A stretch of 64,000 nt of DNA from Microthrixaceae bacterium (GTDB lineage Bacteria > Actinomycetota > Acidimicrobiia > Acidimicrobiales > Poriferisodalaceae). Below are positions 26,696 to 39,057 of the stretch, piece after piece; positions within the stretch are counted from its first letter, which is position 1, and every line of letters begins with the position of its first letter. A program made the translations under genes and the position numbers. The notes under the pieces were generated by a model. The model saw nothing but the letters and a program-made list of their open reading frames with translations. It did not search any database and was not told where the DNA came from. Location: NCBI GenBank assembly GCA_011523825.1, contig WTFX01000026.1, positions 1 through 64,000 on the forward strand. The letters run 5' to 3'.

Positions 26696-26748
26696 GACGG
26701 GACCGCCCGCGCTACCGGCGTAGCTCTGACCACCGGGCGGATCCCGTC
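26696..26748. repeat. Inverted repeat between two minus-strand genes
   Basis: GACGGGA-CCGCCCG pairs with CGGGCGG-A-TCCCGTC (one bulged A) around a 24-base loop, about 71 bases past the stop of the acyl-CoA-dehydrogenase-like gene. An 11-base direct repeat GCGTAGCTCTG occurs in its loop (26718-26728) and again 60 bases on (26778-26788), and a CACGAC-AC-GTCGTG palindrome is at 26751-26764. A transcript end for the catabolic operon, or control sites for the lipoprotein gene, are both possible. Confidence 0.55.
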
Positions 26749-26818
26749 CTCACGACACGTCGTGTGTGCCGTTCACAGCGTAGCTCTGGAGAGCAAGAAC
26801 GGTCGACAGAATTAGGGC

Positions 26819-28033
26819 TCAGCTGTCGTCGGGCAGGTCCTCGTAGAGGCCGTTGCGGCCGAGGCGCACCAGCAGCTCCTCAGTGCTCCACGGCAGCATC
26901 GTGGCCCCGCAGCGTGCGTCACGGTAGTGCTGCTCGAGACGGCCGGGGCGCAACAGCGACCGGCCGCCGCACGTGCGCAGCGCCAGCGATGCCATTTCGG
27001 GAGCGCTCTCCATGGTGGTGACCGTCGCCACGTGCGCCCGCCGCAGCTCATCGGGGCTGGGGTCGGCACGAAGCTCGCTCAAGACCCGGTACGTCAGCGA
27101 TTGCGCCCGGTCGTAGATGAGCTGCAGCTGCGCCCAGCCGGTCTGCTTGATCGGATGATCACGTGACGCCTTCACTCCCGACTCGCCCCGCAAGTAGGTG
27201 CGGGTGGCATCCAGGATGGCCCGCATCAGCCCCAGATAGCTGAACGACAAGGTCATGTAGAACTGCGGGAAGCGCTCCACCATCGCGTTGAACATGCCCG
27301 CTGGCAGCACCTCGTTGCGGGCAGGCACGAACACGTCGTCCATCACCAGCGTGCGGGAGTCGGTGCCGCGCATGCCGATCGGGTCCCAGTCGCCGACGAT
27401 CTCGGCACCGTCTCCGTCGGCCGGCACGCCGAGCAGGCGGATGTGAGGGTCGCCCTCCACCACCGCCAGCACGTTGTGAACGTGAGCAGCGCCGCTCAGC
27501 GAGGCGAAGATCTTGCGCCCGGTCACGCGATAGCCGCCCTCGGTGGGCACCGCCATGGTGCTGAAGCCCGATCGGGCGCCGGGCGCCTGGCCCTCGGAGA
27601 ACGGCTGGGAATGGATGACGCGGCCACGAACCATGCCCTCCCACAGGTGCGGGCGGGTGTTCTCCAGGTGCGCGGCCATGGACCCGTCCGGATCCAGATC
27701 GCGGCCGCGCTCGCCAGCCAGCAACGCCTCGGCGATCGGTCCCGACAGCAGCGCCGTGGCCGTGTGCATGTTGAACGTCAGCGCAGTGGTCGCGCAGTGC
27801 CGGCCCATCTCCTCGGCCACCAGCGCGTAGCCCACGAAATCGGCACCCAGCCCGCCGACCTCTTTGGGCACGCACAGGCCCAGGAACCCGGCATCGGCAA
27901 GGTCGGCCCAGTTCTCGTGCGGGAAGCTGGCTTCCCGGTCGTACTTGGGCGCGCGCTCCGCGAACGCCGGGCCCAGCTCGGCCATCCTGGCCACGAGCTC
28001 GGCTCGCTCGGGCGTCAGCACCTGTTCATTCAT
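26819..28033 (-). CDS. Acyl-CoA-dehydrogenase-like flavoprotein without the usual catalytic motif
   Basis: 404 residues with the ACAD fold: N-terminal helices (FPHENWADLADAGFLGLCVPKEVGGLGADFVGYALVAEEMGRHCATTALTF), middle beta domain (SGFSTMAVPTEGGYRVTGRKIFASLSGAAH) and C-terminal helices. The C-terminal YRDARCGATMLPWSTEELLVRLGR keeps the R-D-A-R motif but lacks the Y-E-G segment that holds the catalytic Glu in short-chain ACADs, so it may act as an oxygenase-type or other ACAD relative. It is the last gene of the SDR-hydratase-RidA-oxoprolinase operon (48-base gap), which suggests a step in that pathway. Confidence 0.8.
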   Translation of the reverse strand: MNEQVLTPERAELVARMAELGPAFAERAPKYDREASFPHENWADLADAGFLGLCVPKEVGGLGADFVGYALVAEEMGRHCATTALTFNMHTATALLSGPIAEALLAGERGRDLDPDGSMAAHLENTRPHLWEGMVRGRVIHSQPFSEGQAPGARSGFSTMAVPTEGGYRVTGRKIFASLSGAAHVHNVLAVVEGDPHIRLLGVPADGDGAEIVGDWDPIGMRGTDSRTLVMDDVFVPARNEVLPAGMFNAMVERFPQFYMTLSFSYLGLMRAILDATRTYLRGESGVKASRDHPIKQTGWAQLQLIYDRAQSLTYRVLSELRADPSPDELRRAHVATVTTMESAPEMASLALRTCGGRSLLRPGRLEQHYRDARCGATMLPWSTEELLVRLGRNGLYEDLPDDS

Positions 28034-28081
28034 CGCTCACCCTGTCTGGTTCGGCAGTCCATGCAACGGCTCATCGGGCAC

Positions 28082-31849
<3,768 letters not shown>

Positions 31850-31904
31850 CTCACGACCTTAGGTGTCGTTCTGGCGGCGATTTCCAGCACGGACGGCGTC
31901 CCGC

Positions 31905-32312
31905 TCAGTCAGGCACCACCGCGATGGCGATGATCTCCACCATGGCATCGGGTTCGACCAGTCCGGTTGTCCCCAGCAGCGCCATGGCCGGGAAGTGCCG
32001 ATCGAGATGTTTGCGATGGGCCGCGCCCACGCCTCGGAGCTCATCGCGGTACGCCTGCACATCGGTTGCATACACCACCATCGACACGATGTCGTGCGGC
32101 TCGCCGCCGGCGTGCGCAAGCGCCTCGACGACGTTGCCGAGTGCCACGTCGTACTGCTCGGCGAACGTGTCGCCGACAACTGCCCCAGTCGCGTCCGCAG
32201 CGATCTGCCCAGCGAGGTAGACGGTCCGCCCGTCGGCCGGCACAACGGCGTGCGCGAATCCGGGTGAGGGGGACATCGATTCGGGGCTGATCAGCCGGTG
32301 CGGTGTCGTCAC
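31905..32312 (-). CDS. RidA-family protein (enamine/imine deaminase-like)
   Basis: 135 residues from GTG 32312, which has GGAGG 9 bases upstream. The RidA fold signatures are GFAHAVVPADGRTVYLAGQIAADATG (about 17-42), VVEALAHAGGEPHDIVSMVVYATD (about 62-85), and MALLGTTGLVEPDAMVEIIAIAVV at the end, though the classic catalytic Arg region reads LLGTTGLVEPDAMVEI, not the exact R-S-x-V. RidA proteins hydrolyse reactive enamines and imines to ketones plus ammonia. Within this operon it could release the amino group of a 2-amino cyclohexenone-CoA intermediate. Confidence 0.85.
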   Translation of the reverse strand: MTTPHRLISPESMSPSPGFAHAVVPADGRTVYLAGQIAADATGAVVGDTFAEQYDVALGNVVEALAHAGGEPHDIVSMVVYATDVQAYRDELRGVGAAHRKHLDRHFPAMALLGTTGLVEPDAMVEIIAIAVVPD

Positions 32313-32361
32313 GACCGTGTACCTCCGTTTCGGAGTTTCTCTGCCGGCGTAGGCCAGCCCT

Positions 32362-33186
32362 TCATCGTCCTGTCCAGTTCGGCGCTTCAGAGGCCCCGAA
32401 CGCACGGTGGAATTCTGCGTGATCGTCAGTGCGCATGAGCAGCGCCTGGGTCATGGCTTCCAGCTCGATGGCGGAGGACAGGCTCATGTCCGCCTCCCGG
32501 CTGATCAGCAGCTTGGTGGCCTGGTAGGCCAGCCTTGGTCCGTCAGCGAGCCGCCGCGCGAGCGCCAGGGACTCCTCCAGCAGCTCTTCGGGAGCAACGA
32601 CGCGGTTCGCCAGGCCGATCTGGACTGCGTCGGCGGCGGTCACTGCATCGCCGAGCATCAGGATCTCGGTGGCGCGCCCCTGCCCGACGAGGCGGGGCAG
32701 CAAGTAGGCCGAGCCCATGTCGCCGCCCGACAGCCCGACGTTGGTGAACAGGAAGCGGAATTTGGCATGGGGCACGCAGATGCGGAAATCCGATGCCAAC
32801 GCGATCACCGCTCCCGCTCCGGCGACCGTGCCGTTGATGGCGGCGATGATCGGAGTCGGGCACTCGCGCATGTTCTGAATCACCGCACCGGTCATGTGGG
32901 TGAACTCGAGCAGCTGCTTCGGATCGAACTTCACGAGCTCGCCGATGATCTCGTCGACATCCCCGCCCGAGCAGAAGCCCCGGCCCTCGCCGGTGATGAC
33001 GATGGCGTCGATGTCGCCGCGCAGCGGCGCCTCCCGGAACAGGTCCCGCAAGTCGGCGTAGACGTCGAATGTGAGCGCGTTGAGCTTGGTGGGCCGCTGG
33101 AAGGTGATGGTGGCCACCCGGTCGTCGACGCTGAAGTCGAAGTGCTCCCAGTCGTCGGTGAAGCGTGCGGATGCGCGGAATGTCAT
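32362..33186 (-). CDS. Enoyl-CoA hydratase/isomerase family protein
   Basis: 274 residues. Crotonase signatures: VATITFQRPTKLNALTFDVYADLRDLF, AIVITGEGRGFCSGGDVDEII (about 62-82, first oxyanion strand), PTPIIAAINGTVAGAGAVIALASDFRI (about 113-140) and VGLSGGDMGSAYLLPRLVG (about 149-167). It hydrates, hydrolyses or isomerises a CoA-bound enoyl. The start overlaps the SDR stop by 4 bases, so the two are translationally coupled; RidA begins 49 bases after. Confidence 0.9.
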   Translation of the reverse strand: MTFRASARFTDDWEHFDFSVDDRVATITFQRPTKLNALTFDVYADLRDLFREAPLRGDIDAIVITGEGRGFCSGGDVDEIIGELVKFDPKQLLEFTHMTGAVIQNMRECPTPIIAAINGTVAGAGAVIALASDFRICVPHAKFRFLFTNVGLSGGDMGSAYLLPRLVGQGRATEILMLGDAVTAADAVQIGLANRVVAPEELLEESLALARRLADGPRLAYQATKLLISREADMSLSSAIELEAMTQALLMRTDDHAEFHRAFGASEAPNWTGR

Positions 33187-33893
33187 GACGGGCCTCCGTC
33201 GAGCACGATCTCCTGCCCGCTGAGGTCGCCGGCCAGCAGCTCCATCACTGCGTCGACCACCTCAGCGATCTCGATGATCCGGCCGTGCGGCGTGGCCTTG
33301 GCCAGTGCAACCTCGGCATCAGCGAGGTTCTTGCCGGTTCTCTCGGCGATGTTGGCGATCGTGGCCACGGTCATCTCGGTGCGGACAAAGGTGGGGCACA
33401 CCGAGTTGACGGTGACCCCGGTGCCGGCCACTTCGGCCGCCACGACGCGCATGAGGCCCATGACCGCATGCTTAGACGCCGCGTAGGCGGCGATGTAGGG
33501 GGCGCCCTCGACACCGGCGATGGACGCGACGGTCACGATCTTGCCGGAGTCGCGTTCCAGCATCTGGTCGATCACCGCTCGCGTGCACAGGAACGTCCCG
33601 GTCGCATTGACCGCGATGTTGCGGTTCCACTCCTCCAGCGTTGTGCGGCCAAGCCGATTCGATCCCGACACCCCTGCGTTGTTCACGAGGACGTCCACCG
33701 CGCCGATGTCAGAAAAGACCGCGGCGACCTGCTGAGGATCGGTGACGTCGCAGACGCGGGCGTCGACGCCGTCCGGCGTCTCGTCGGGCAGCGAGGTGGC
33801 GAGCGCAATGACGTGGTGACCTTCGCCGGCAAGCCCAGCGCTGATGGCCCCGCCGATGCCGCGGGTCCCACCGGTGACAACCACGGTGCTCAC
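33183..33893 (-). CDS. Short-chain dehydrogenase/reductase
   Basis: 236 residues from GTG 33893, preferred to the ATG at 33914 because GAGGCGG lies just before it and the Rossmann strand begins at once. Motifs: VTGGTRGIGGA (residues about 6-16), VLVNNAGVSG (about 80), and the catalytic Tyr-x3-Lys in YAASKHAVMG (about 145-154). It is the first gene of the five-gene operon and would oxidise or reduce a hydroxy/keto-acyl-CoA. It is divergent from the fused monooxygenase gene, sharing a 165-base promoter region. Confidence 0.88.
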   Translation of the reverse strand: MSTVVVTGGTRGIGGAISAGLAGEGHHVIALATSLPDETPDGVDARVCDVTDPQQVAAVFSDIGAVDVLVNNAGVSGSNRLGRTTLEEWNRNIAVNATGTFLCTRAVIDQMLERDSGKIVTVASIAGVEGAPYIAAYAASKHAVMGLMRVVAAEVAGTGVTVNSVCPTFVRTEMTVATIANIAERTGKNLADAEVALAKATPHGRIIEIAEVVDAVMELLAGDLSGQEIVLDGGPS

Positions 33894-33990
33894 GCCGCCG
33901 CCTCGCGGGCACACCCGCCGGCTAGATGGGAGGGCGAGTGCTGGCGGACAGCGGCGGGGCTCAGCATGTCCAAGACCGTACTACTCTTTT

Positions 33991-34017
33991 TGACATCGCA
34001 AATGTCCCGCTATGTCA
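33991..34017. promoter_or_regulatory. Possible operator in the divergent promoter of the anthraniloyl-CoA cluster
   Basis: TGACAT (33991-33996) and ATGTCA (34012-34017) form an inverted pair, with a further ATGTC at 34002-34006. A TTGACA -35-like hexamer lies at 33990-33995 and TATGTC 15 bases downstream. The location between two divergent catabolic transcripts suits a PaaX site, but I see no matching copy before the ligase gene. Confidence 0.3.
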
Positions 34018-34058
34018 CCGATGCAACCGACGACGATGAAACCCCCACAGGTGCCTCG

Positions 34059-36389
34059 ATGAGGATCGCCTGCATCGGGGGCGGCCCGGCGAGCCTGTTC
34101 TTCAGCATCCTGATGGCCAAGCAGGACCCAGGCCACGACATCACCGTGTACGAGCGCAACCGTCGCGGAGACACCTTCGGGTTCGGCGTCGTGTTCTCCG
34201 ACGAGACGCTCGCCAACATCGCCGAGACCGACCCCGGTTCGATTGCCGCGATCGAGTCGGAATTCCGCTACTGGGGAGCGATGGACGTCCGCTACCGGGG
34301 GCGGACAATCACCTCCGACGGTCACGGCTTCGCTGCCTTGTCGCGGGTGCGCCTGCTCGAGATCCTGACGAGCCGGGCCATCGAGCTCGGCGTCCGCGTC
34401 GAATTCGAGACCGAGGCCGATGTCGATGACGTGGCCGGCGATGTCGACCTGGTCGTAGCCGGAGACGGTGTCAACAGCGGCACCCGAACCCGCTGCGCCC
34501 ACGACGTGCGCCCGGTGATCCGTAGCGGTTCGGCGAAGTACATCTGGACCGCCACCGACGCCCCCTTCGACCGGTTCACGTTCATCTTCGAGGATTTGTT
34601 CCTCGAAGACGGGGCGCAGCGCACTGTGCTGGCGCACATCTACCCCTACGACGAGACTCGTTCGACGTTCATCGTGGAGATGGCCGAATCGACCTGGGAA
34701 CGGCTGCAGCTCGGAGGTCACGACGCAGGCCTCAGCCCAGGCGAATCCGACGAGCACGCGTTGAATTGGTGCAGCCGGCTCTTCAGCCGCCACCTGGGGG
34801 GCCGGCCCCTCATCGGCAACAACTCGAGATGGATCAGCTTCCCCCGCATCTCGTGCAGTTCATGGGTCGTGAACAACGTCGTCCTGCTGGGCGACGCCGC
34901 CCACACCGCTCACTACTCGGTGGGCAGCGGCACCAAGATGGCGCTGGAGGACGCCATCGCACTCGCCGATGCCATGGCCACGGTGACGGCCGCTGGCGGT
35001 GACGTCGCCACCGCGCTCAAGAACTACGAGTCCGAGCGGCGTCCCCAGATCGAGAGCCTGCAGCGGGCTGCGGCAACCAGCGAGGACTGGTTCAGCCACG
35101 TCGATCACCACCGCCAGCGGCCGTTCGAGCAGTTCGCGTTCTCGCTGTTCACCAGGTCACAGCGGGTGACCTACGACAACCTGCGCGAACGCGACGCCCG
35201 CTACCACGAAGAGACCCTGAGCTGGTTCGCAGAACAGCAGCCGCCCGCTCACCGACCGCCGACCCCTGACACGCCGCCGATCTTCTACCCGTTCGCGCTG
35301 CGCGAGGTGACGTTTCACAACCGGATCGGCGTGTCGCCGATGGCGCAGTACAGCGCCGTCGACGGGATGCCGAACGACTGGCACAAGGTGCACCTCGGCA
35401 GTCGAGCCGTCGGCGGTGCCGCGCTCGTGATGACCGAGATGACCTGCACCTCGCCCGACGCGCGCATCACACCCGGCTGCACCGGCATCTGGAACGCCCG
35501 CCAGACCGAGGCGTGGGCCGGCATCACCCGCTTCGTGCACGACTTCACCGACACCAAGATCGGGATGCAGCTCGGGCACGCCGGCCGCAAGGGCTCGACG
35601 AAGGTGCCGTGGGAAGGCGAGGACGTGTCGCTGGACGAAGGCAACTGGCCGCTGATCTCGGCCTCGCCGCTGCGTTACCGGGCCGGCTGCCAAGTCCCCC
35701 AGGAGATGACCTACGCGCAGATGGACACGGTGCTCGACGACTTCGTGGCGGCCACCCGACGCGCAGCCGAGGCTGAGTTCGACCTCGTCGAGCTGCATGC
35801 GGCGCACGGCTACCTGCTGTCGTCGTTCCTGTCGCCGGTGACCAACCGGCGAAGCGACGACCACGGCGGCTCGTTGGAGAACCGGGCGCGCTTCCTGCTG
35901 CGCGTGACCGAAGCGGCTCGGGATGCCTGGCCGCACGCCAAGCCGCTGTCGGTGCGGATATCGGCCACCGACTGGGTCGAGGGCGGCTTCAGCCGATCGG
36001 AGGCCATCGAGCTGAGCGACATGCTCAAGGGCGCCGGCGTCGACATCATCGACGTGTCCAGCGGCCAGGTGGATCCTGCCGGCCAACCTTCCTACGGACG
36101 GCTGTACCAAACGCCGTTCGCCGAGGCGATCCGCAACACCGTCGGCATCCCGACCATGGCCGTGGGCGCCATCTCCAGCATCGACGACGTCAACACCGTG
36201 CTGATGGCGGGCCGGGCAGACATCTGCCTGATCGCCCGGGCTCACCTCGTCGATCCCTACTGGACGCTCAACGCGGCAATCGATCTCGGTCGCAGCGAGC
36301 AGCCGTGGCCGATCCAGTACTGGCAGGGCCGCACCAGCCGCCGGCGCGAACAGGTTCCGGACGCGCTGATCGACCGCGACCTGCGCTAG
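34059..36389 (+). CDS. Bifunctional anthraniloyl-CoA/salicylyl-CoA monooxygenase-reductase (FAD hydroxylase fused to old-yellow-enzyme domain)
   Basis: 776 residues from ATG 34059, which starts the FAD strand MRIACIGGGPASLFFSILMA. Residues 1 to about 395 are a PHBH-like flavin hydroxylase (GDGVNS about 135, second FAD motif GDAAHTAHYSVGSGTKMALEDA at 279). From about 408 there is a full old-yellow-enzyme/NADH:flavin oxidoreductase domain (FALREVTFHNRIGVSPMAQYSA, QLGHAGRKGS, HAAHGYLLSSFLSPVTNRRSDDHGGSLENRARF). This fusion is the hallmark of 2-aminobenzoyl-CoA monooxygenase/reductase, which hydroxylates and dearomatises anthraniloyl-CoA, and of salicylyl-CoA 5-hydroxylase relatives. A longer start (33966 or 34003) is possible. 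Confidence 0.88.
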   Translation: MRIACIGGGPASLFFSILMAKQDPGHDITVYERNRRGDTFGFGVVFSDETLANIAETDPGSIAAIESEFRYWGAMDVRYRGRTITSDGHGFAALSRVRLLEILTSRAIELGVRVEFETEADVDDVAGDVDLVVAGDGVNSGTRTRCAHDVRPVIRSGSAKYIWTATDAPFDRFTFIFEDLFLEDGAQRTVLAHIYPYDETRSTFIVEMAESTWERLQLGGHDAGLSPGESDEHALNWCSRLFSRHLGGRPLIGNNSRWISFPRISCSSWVVNNVVLLGDAAHTAHYSVGSGTKMALEDAIALADAMATVTAAGGDVATALKNYESERRPQIESLQRAAATSEDWFSHVDHHRQRPFEQFAFSLFTRSQRVTYDNLRERDARYHEETLSWFAEQQPPAHRPPTPDTPPIFYPFALREVTFHNRIGVSPMAQYSAVDGMPNDWHKVHLGSRAVGGAALVMTEMTCTSPDARITPGCTGIWNARQTEAWAGITRFVHDFTDTKIGMQLGHAGRKGSTKVPWEGEDVSLDEGNWPLISASPLRYRAGCQVPQEMTYAQMDTVLDDFVAATRRAAEAEFDLVELHAAHGYLLSSFLSPVTNRRSDDHGGSLENRARFLLRVTEAARDAWPHAKPLSVRISATDWVEGGFSRSEAIELSDMLKGAGVDIIDVSSGQVDPAGQPSYGRLYQTPFAEAIRNTVGIPTMAVGAISSIDDVNTVLMAGRADICLIARAHLVDPYWTLNAAIDLGRSEQPWPIQYWQGRTSRRREQVPDALIDRDLR

Positions 36390-36434
36390 TTGCGCCCCCA
36401 CAGCTAGGGCATCTGTGCCTATCGGCTCAGTTGG

Positions 36435-37253
36435 TTAGCGGCGGGTGGCTGCTTCAAGCGTCGCCAGGTAGAAGCGGTGGGCGGCGGGGCGGAGTTGGCG
36501 GTGCAGTTTGGTGAACACCTCGCGGGCTTCGTCTGCGAGCCAACCCGCCTGCGTGACTGAGGGCGGCAGGCCGGGGTCGGCGTAGGGCAGGGGTCGCCAC
36601 GCGCTGATGTTGTTCATGTGGGCGACGAACGCGTCGCGGTCAGAACCCGGCTCGGCGACCCAGGCCTCCGAGATCGGCTGCTGTGTTGCCAGATACTCGC
36701 TGTAGAGCTTGTTGATCACCCCAAAGTCCCACGCCTCGGTCGCGACGTGGGGCTCGTCGCCGTGGGGGCGGAAGTCGCCCTCGAAGAACGACACGTAGCC
36801 GTCGAGCCCATGGCGCCGCAGCATCGTGCGAGCCTCGTCCGCCAGCGAGGCGGGGGCAATCCACGACGCAGCAGGACCGGGCGCGAAGCCCAAGCGGGCC
36901 AGCTGCGACCGGATCAGATAGCGATTGCTGCGCTCTGGCTCGGGGATCGAGAACAGCAACAGCAGCCATCGGTCGTCGCTGGGCCGAATTCCATTGCCGA
37001 AGATGCGCCGGTCGCCGGCTTCGAGGATGTCGCGCCCATCAGCGCTGAGGGCGTATCCGGCTTTGCCGTCGACCCGCTCGGGCACCAACAGGCCTGAACG
37101 CTTCATGCGAGACGCCGCGGATCGCACGGCCTGCGCGTCGACATCGAGCTCGCGCAGCAACGCGATGAGCCCGCTGACCGCGACCCAGCCGCCGTGGTCA
37201 CGGGCGAACAGCCCGTAGGTATCGAGAATGCGGTCTCGCGGGGACTTCGTCAT
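36435..37253 (-). CDS. PaaX-family transcription regulator
   Basis: 272 residues. N-terminal winged helix (RILDTYGLFARDHGGWVAVSGLIALLRELDVDAQAVRSAASRMKRSGLL, residues about 8-57), then a PaaX-type central domain (WLLLLFSIPEPERSNRYLIRSQLARLGFAPGPAASWIAP, about 95-133) and a C-terminal domain (ARQVF-like ending DEAREVFTKLHRQLRPAAHRFYLATLEAATRR). Such regulators repress aromatic CoA-thioester pathways and are relieved by the aryl-CoA product. It starts 12 bases after the CoA ligase stop, same strand, so ligase and regulator form one operon. Confidence 0.9.
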   Translation of the reverse strand: MTKSPRDRILDTYGLFARDHGGWVAVSGLIALLRELDVDAQAVRSAASRMKRSGLLVPERVDGKAGYALSADGRDILEAGDRRIFGNGIRPSDDRWLLLLFSIPEPERSNRYLIRSQLARLGFAPGPAASWIAPASLADEARTMLRRHGLDGYVSFFEGDFRPHGDEPHVATEAWDFGVINKLYSEYLATQQPISEAWVAEPGSDRDAFVAHMNNISAWRPLPYADPGLPPSVTQAGWLADEAREVFTKLHRQLRPAAHRFYLATLEAATRR

Positions 37254-37265
37254 GCCGTCCCGGAT

Positions 37266-38903
37266 CTAATCCCGCCGATCTTCGCCGAGCAGGTCGCTCA
37301 GCCCGCGGCGCCGGAGCTTCCCTGTCGGCGTCGTGGGCAGCGGCTCGGCACAGAACGTGATCCGGCGAGGGTACTTGTACGGGGCAATCGAGGCCTTCAC
37401 GTGGTTCTGCAGTTCGCACGCCAGCGAGTCGGTCGCCGACGATGGGTCGCGCAGGTGGACGAAGGCATGGACCACCATCCCCCGATGCGCGTCAGGCGAG
37501 CCGATGACGCCCGCCTCGGCGACCGCCTCGTGGCTCAGCAAGGCTTCCTCCACCTCGGGGGCGGCGATGTTGTAGCCGGCGCTGATGATCATGTCGTCGG
37601 CCCGGGCCTGGTACCAGAAGTAGCCATCGGCATCGCGCACGTAGACATCGCCCGTGAAGTTCCAACCGTCGCGCACATAGGCGGTCTGGCGGTCGTCGTC
37701 GAGGTAGCGGCATCCGATCGGCCCCTTCACAGCGAGCAGCCCTGCTTCGCCGTCTGGGACGGGAGCGCCGTCAGCGTCGAAGATCGCCGCCTCCCATCCC
37801 GGGAGCGGCTTGCCGGTCGAACCGGGCCGGATCTGGGCATCGGCCGCCGAGATGAAGATGTGCAGCAGCTCGGTTGCGCCGATCCCGTCGGTCAGCCTCA
37901 GGCCGAGTTCGCTCTCGACGAGCTCGAATGTCGACTGCGGCAGCCACTCGCCGGCCGACACGCCGCATCGCAGCGAGGACACGTCCGGTCGGGGATCGAG
38001 CGCCACCATGGCCCGGTACGCAGTGGGCGAGCTGAAGCACACGGTGGCCCGTCGCTCGGCGATGAGCTCCGCCAGCGCGGCGGGGCCTGGCTCTTCGCAG
38101 AACCAAGTGCACGCTCCTGCTCGCATCGGGAAGACGACCTCCCCGCCGAGACCGAACGTGAACGCCAGCGGGGGGCTCCCGACGAACACGTCGTCGCTGC
38201 GTGCCTGCAGGATCGGCTCGATCCCGTCGGCAATCGCCAGCAGGTCACGATGAACATGCACAGCGACCTTGGGGTCGCCGGTGGTGCCCGAGGTAGACGC
38301 CAGCAGGGCAGGATCGGTCGCGGCGGTGTCCACTGCAGCAAACTCGCCGGACTTGGCTGCAGCAGCGGTGTTGAGATCTCCGTTCGGACCCCAGATGGCG
38401 ATCGGGCCGCCAGCTGCTCGGTGCAGCTCGGCTTCCATTCCCGCTTCGCACAGCGAGACCGACGGCTCGCATTTCGAGATCACCTTCGCGAGCTCGGCCG
38501 CCCGCAGCAGCGGCATCGTCGTGACCGCCACAGCGCCGGCTTTCAGCACGGCAAGCCAGGCAGCCACCATCCAGGGAGCATTGGCGCCCCGGAGCAGGAC
38601 GCGGTTGCCCGGAACGATGCCGTAGTCGTCGACGAGCACCGCAGCGATGCGGTTGGCACAGTCGGCTACCTCGGCATAGGTCCACAAGTCATCACCGAGT
38701 CCCATGCAAGGATGAGATCCCCAGCCCCGCTCGATCGCTCCATCGAGCAAGACGGCGGCTGCGTTCAACCGGTCCGGGTAGCAGTACAGCGATTCGTCGA
38801 GCCGGATCTCGGGCCAGTGCTCCGCGGGCGGCAGTCCATCCAGCACGAAGCGATCGACGTGCGCTGTCGCTGCGTCCAGGTCTGCCCTCATGCCCAACCG
38901 CAC
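37266..38903 (-). CDS. Benzoate-CoA ligase family (probable 2-aminobenzoate-CoA ligase)
   Basis: 545 residues from GTG 38903 (an ATG 12 bases later is also possible). Adenylate-forming enzyme: LLASTSGTTGDPKVAVHVH (P-loop, about 195-212), SAGEWLPQSTFE, DGIGATELLHIFIS (A5 motif, about 333-345), TGDVYVRDADGYFWYQARADDMI (about 417-440) and the catalytic Lys in TPTGKLRRRGL near the end. The PEHWP-type N-terminus (GLPPAEHWPEIRLDESLYCYPDRLNAAAVLLD) is typical of the benzoate-CoA ligase group. Together with the fused monooxygenase and PaaX it points to an amino- or hydroxybenzoate substrate. Confidence 0.88.
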   Translation of the reverse strand: MRLGMRADLDAATAHVDRFVLDGLPPAEHWPEIRLDESLYCYPDRLNAAAVLLDGAIERGWGSHPCMGLGDDLWTYAEVADCANRIAAVLVDDYGIVPGNRVLLRGANAPWMVAAWLAVLKAGAVAVTTMPLLRAAELAKVISKCEPSVSLCEAGMEAELHRAAGGPIAIWGPNGDLNTAAAAKSGEFAAVDTAATDPALLASTSGTTGDPKVAVHVHRDLLAIADGIEPILQARSDDVFVGSPPLAFTFGLGGEVVFPMRAGACTWFCEEPGPAALAELIAERRATVCFSSPTAYRAMVALDPRPDVSSLRCGVSAGEWLPQSTFELVESELGLRLTDGIGATELLHIFISAADAQIRPGSTGKPLPGWEAAIFDADGAPVPDGEAGLLAVKGPIGCRYLDDDRQTAYVRDGWNFTGDVYVRDADGYFWYQARADDMIISAGYNIAAPEVEEALLSHEAVAEAGVIGSPDAHRGMVVHAFVHLRDPSSATDSLACELQNHVKASIAPYKYPRRITFCAEPLPTTPTGKLRRRGLSDLLGEDRRD

Positions 38904-39057
38904 CGTGCCTTTGAAGTGCTGTTGAAGTGACGATCTCTAATCGAACGCTATATCGAGACACAGCGCAGTGCAAGGGCTTCCAAGCGTGCCCGCAGATGCG
39001 GGACGACGCCCGGGCTCGATCGCCACAGCCGCACGATGCGGCCGGGCGTGCAGGCGG

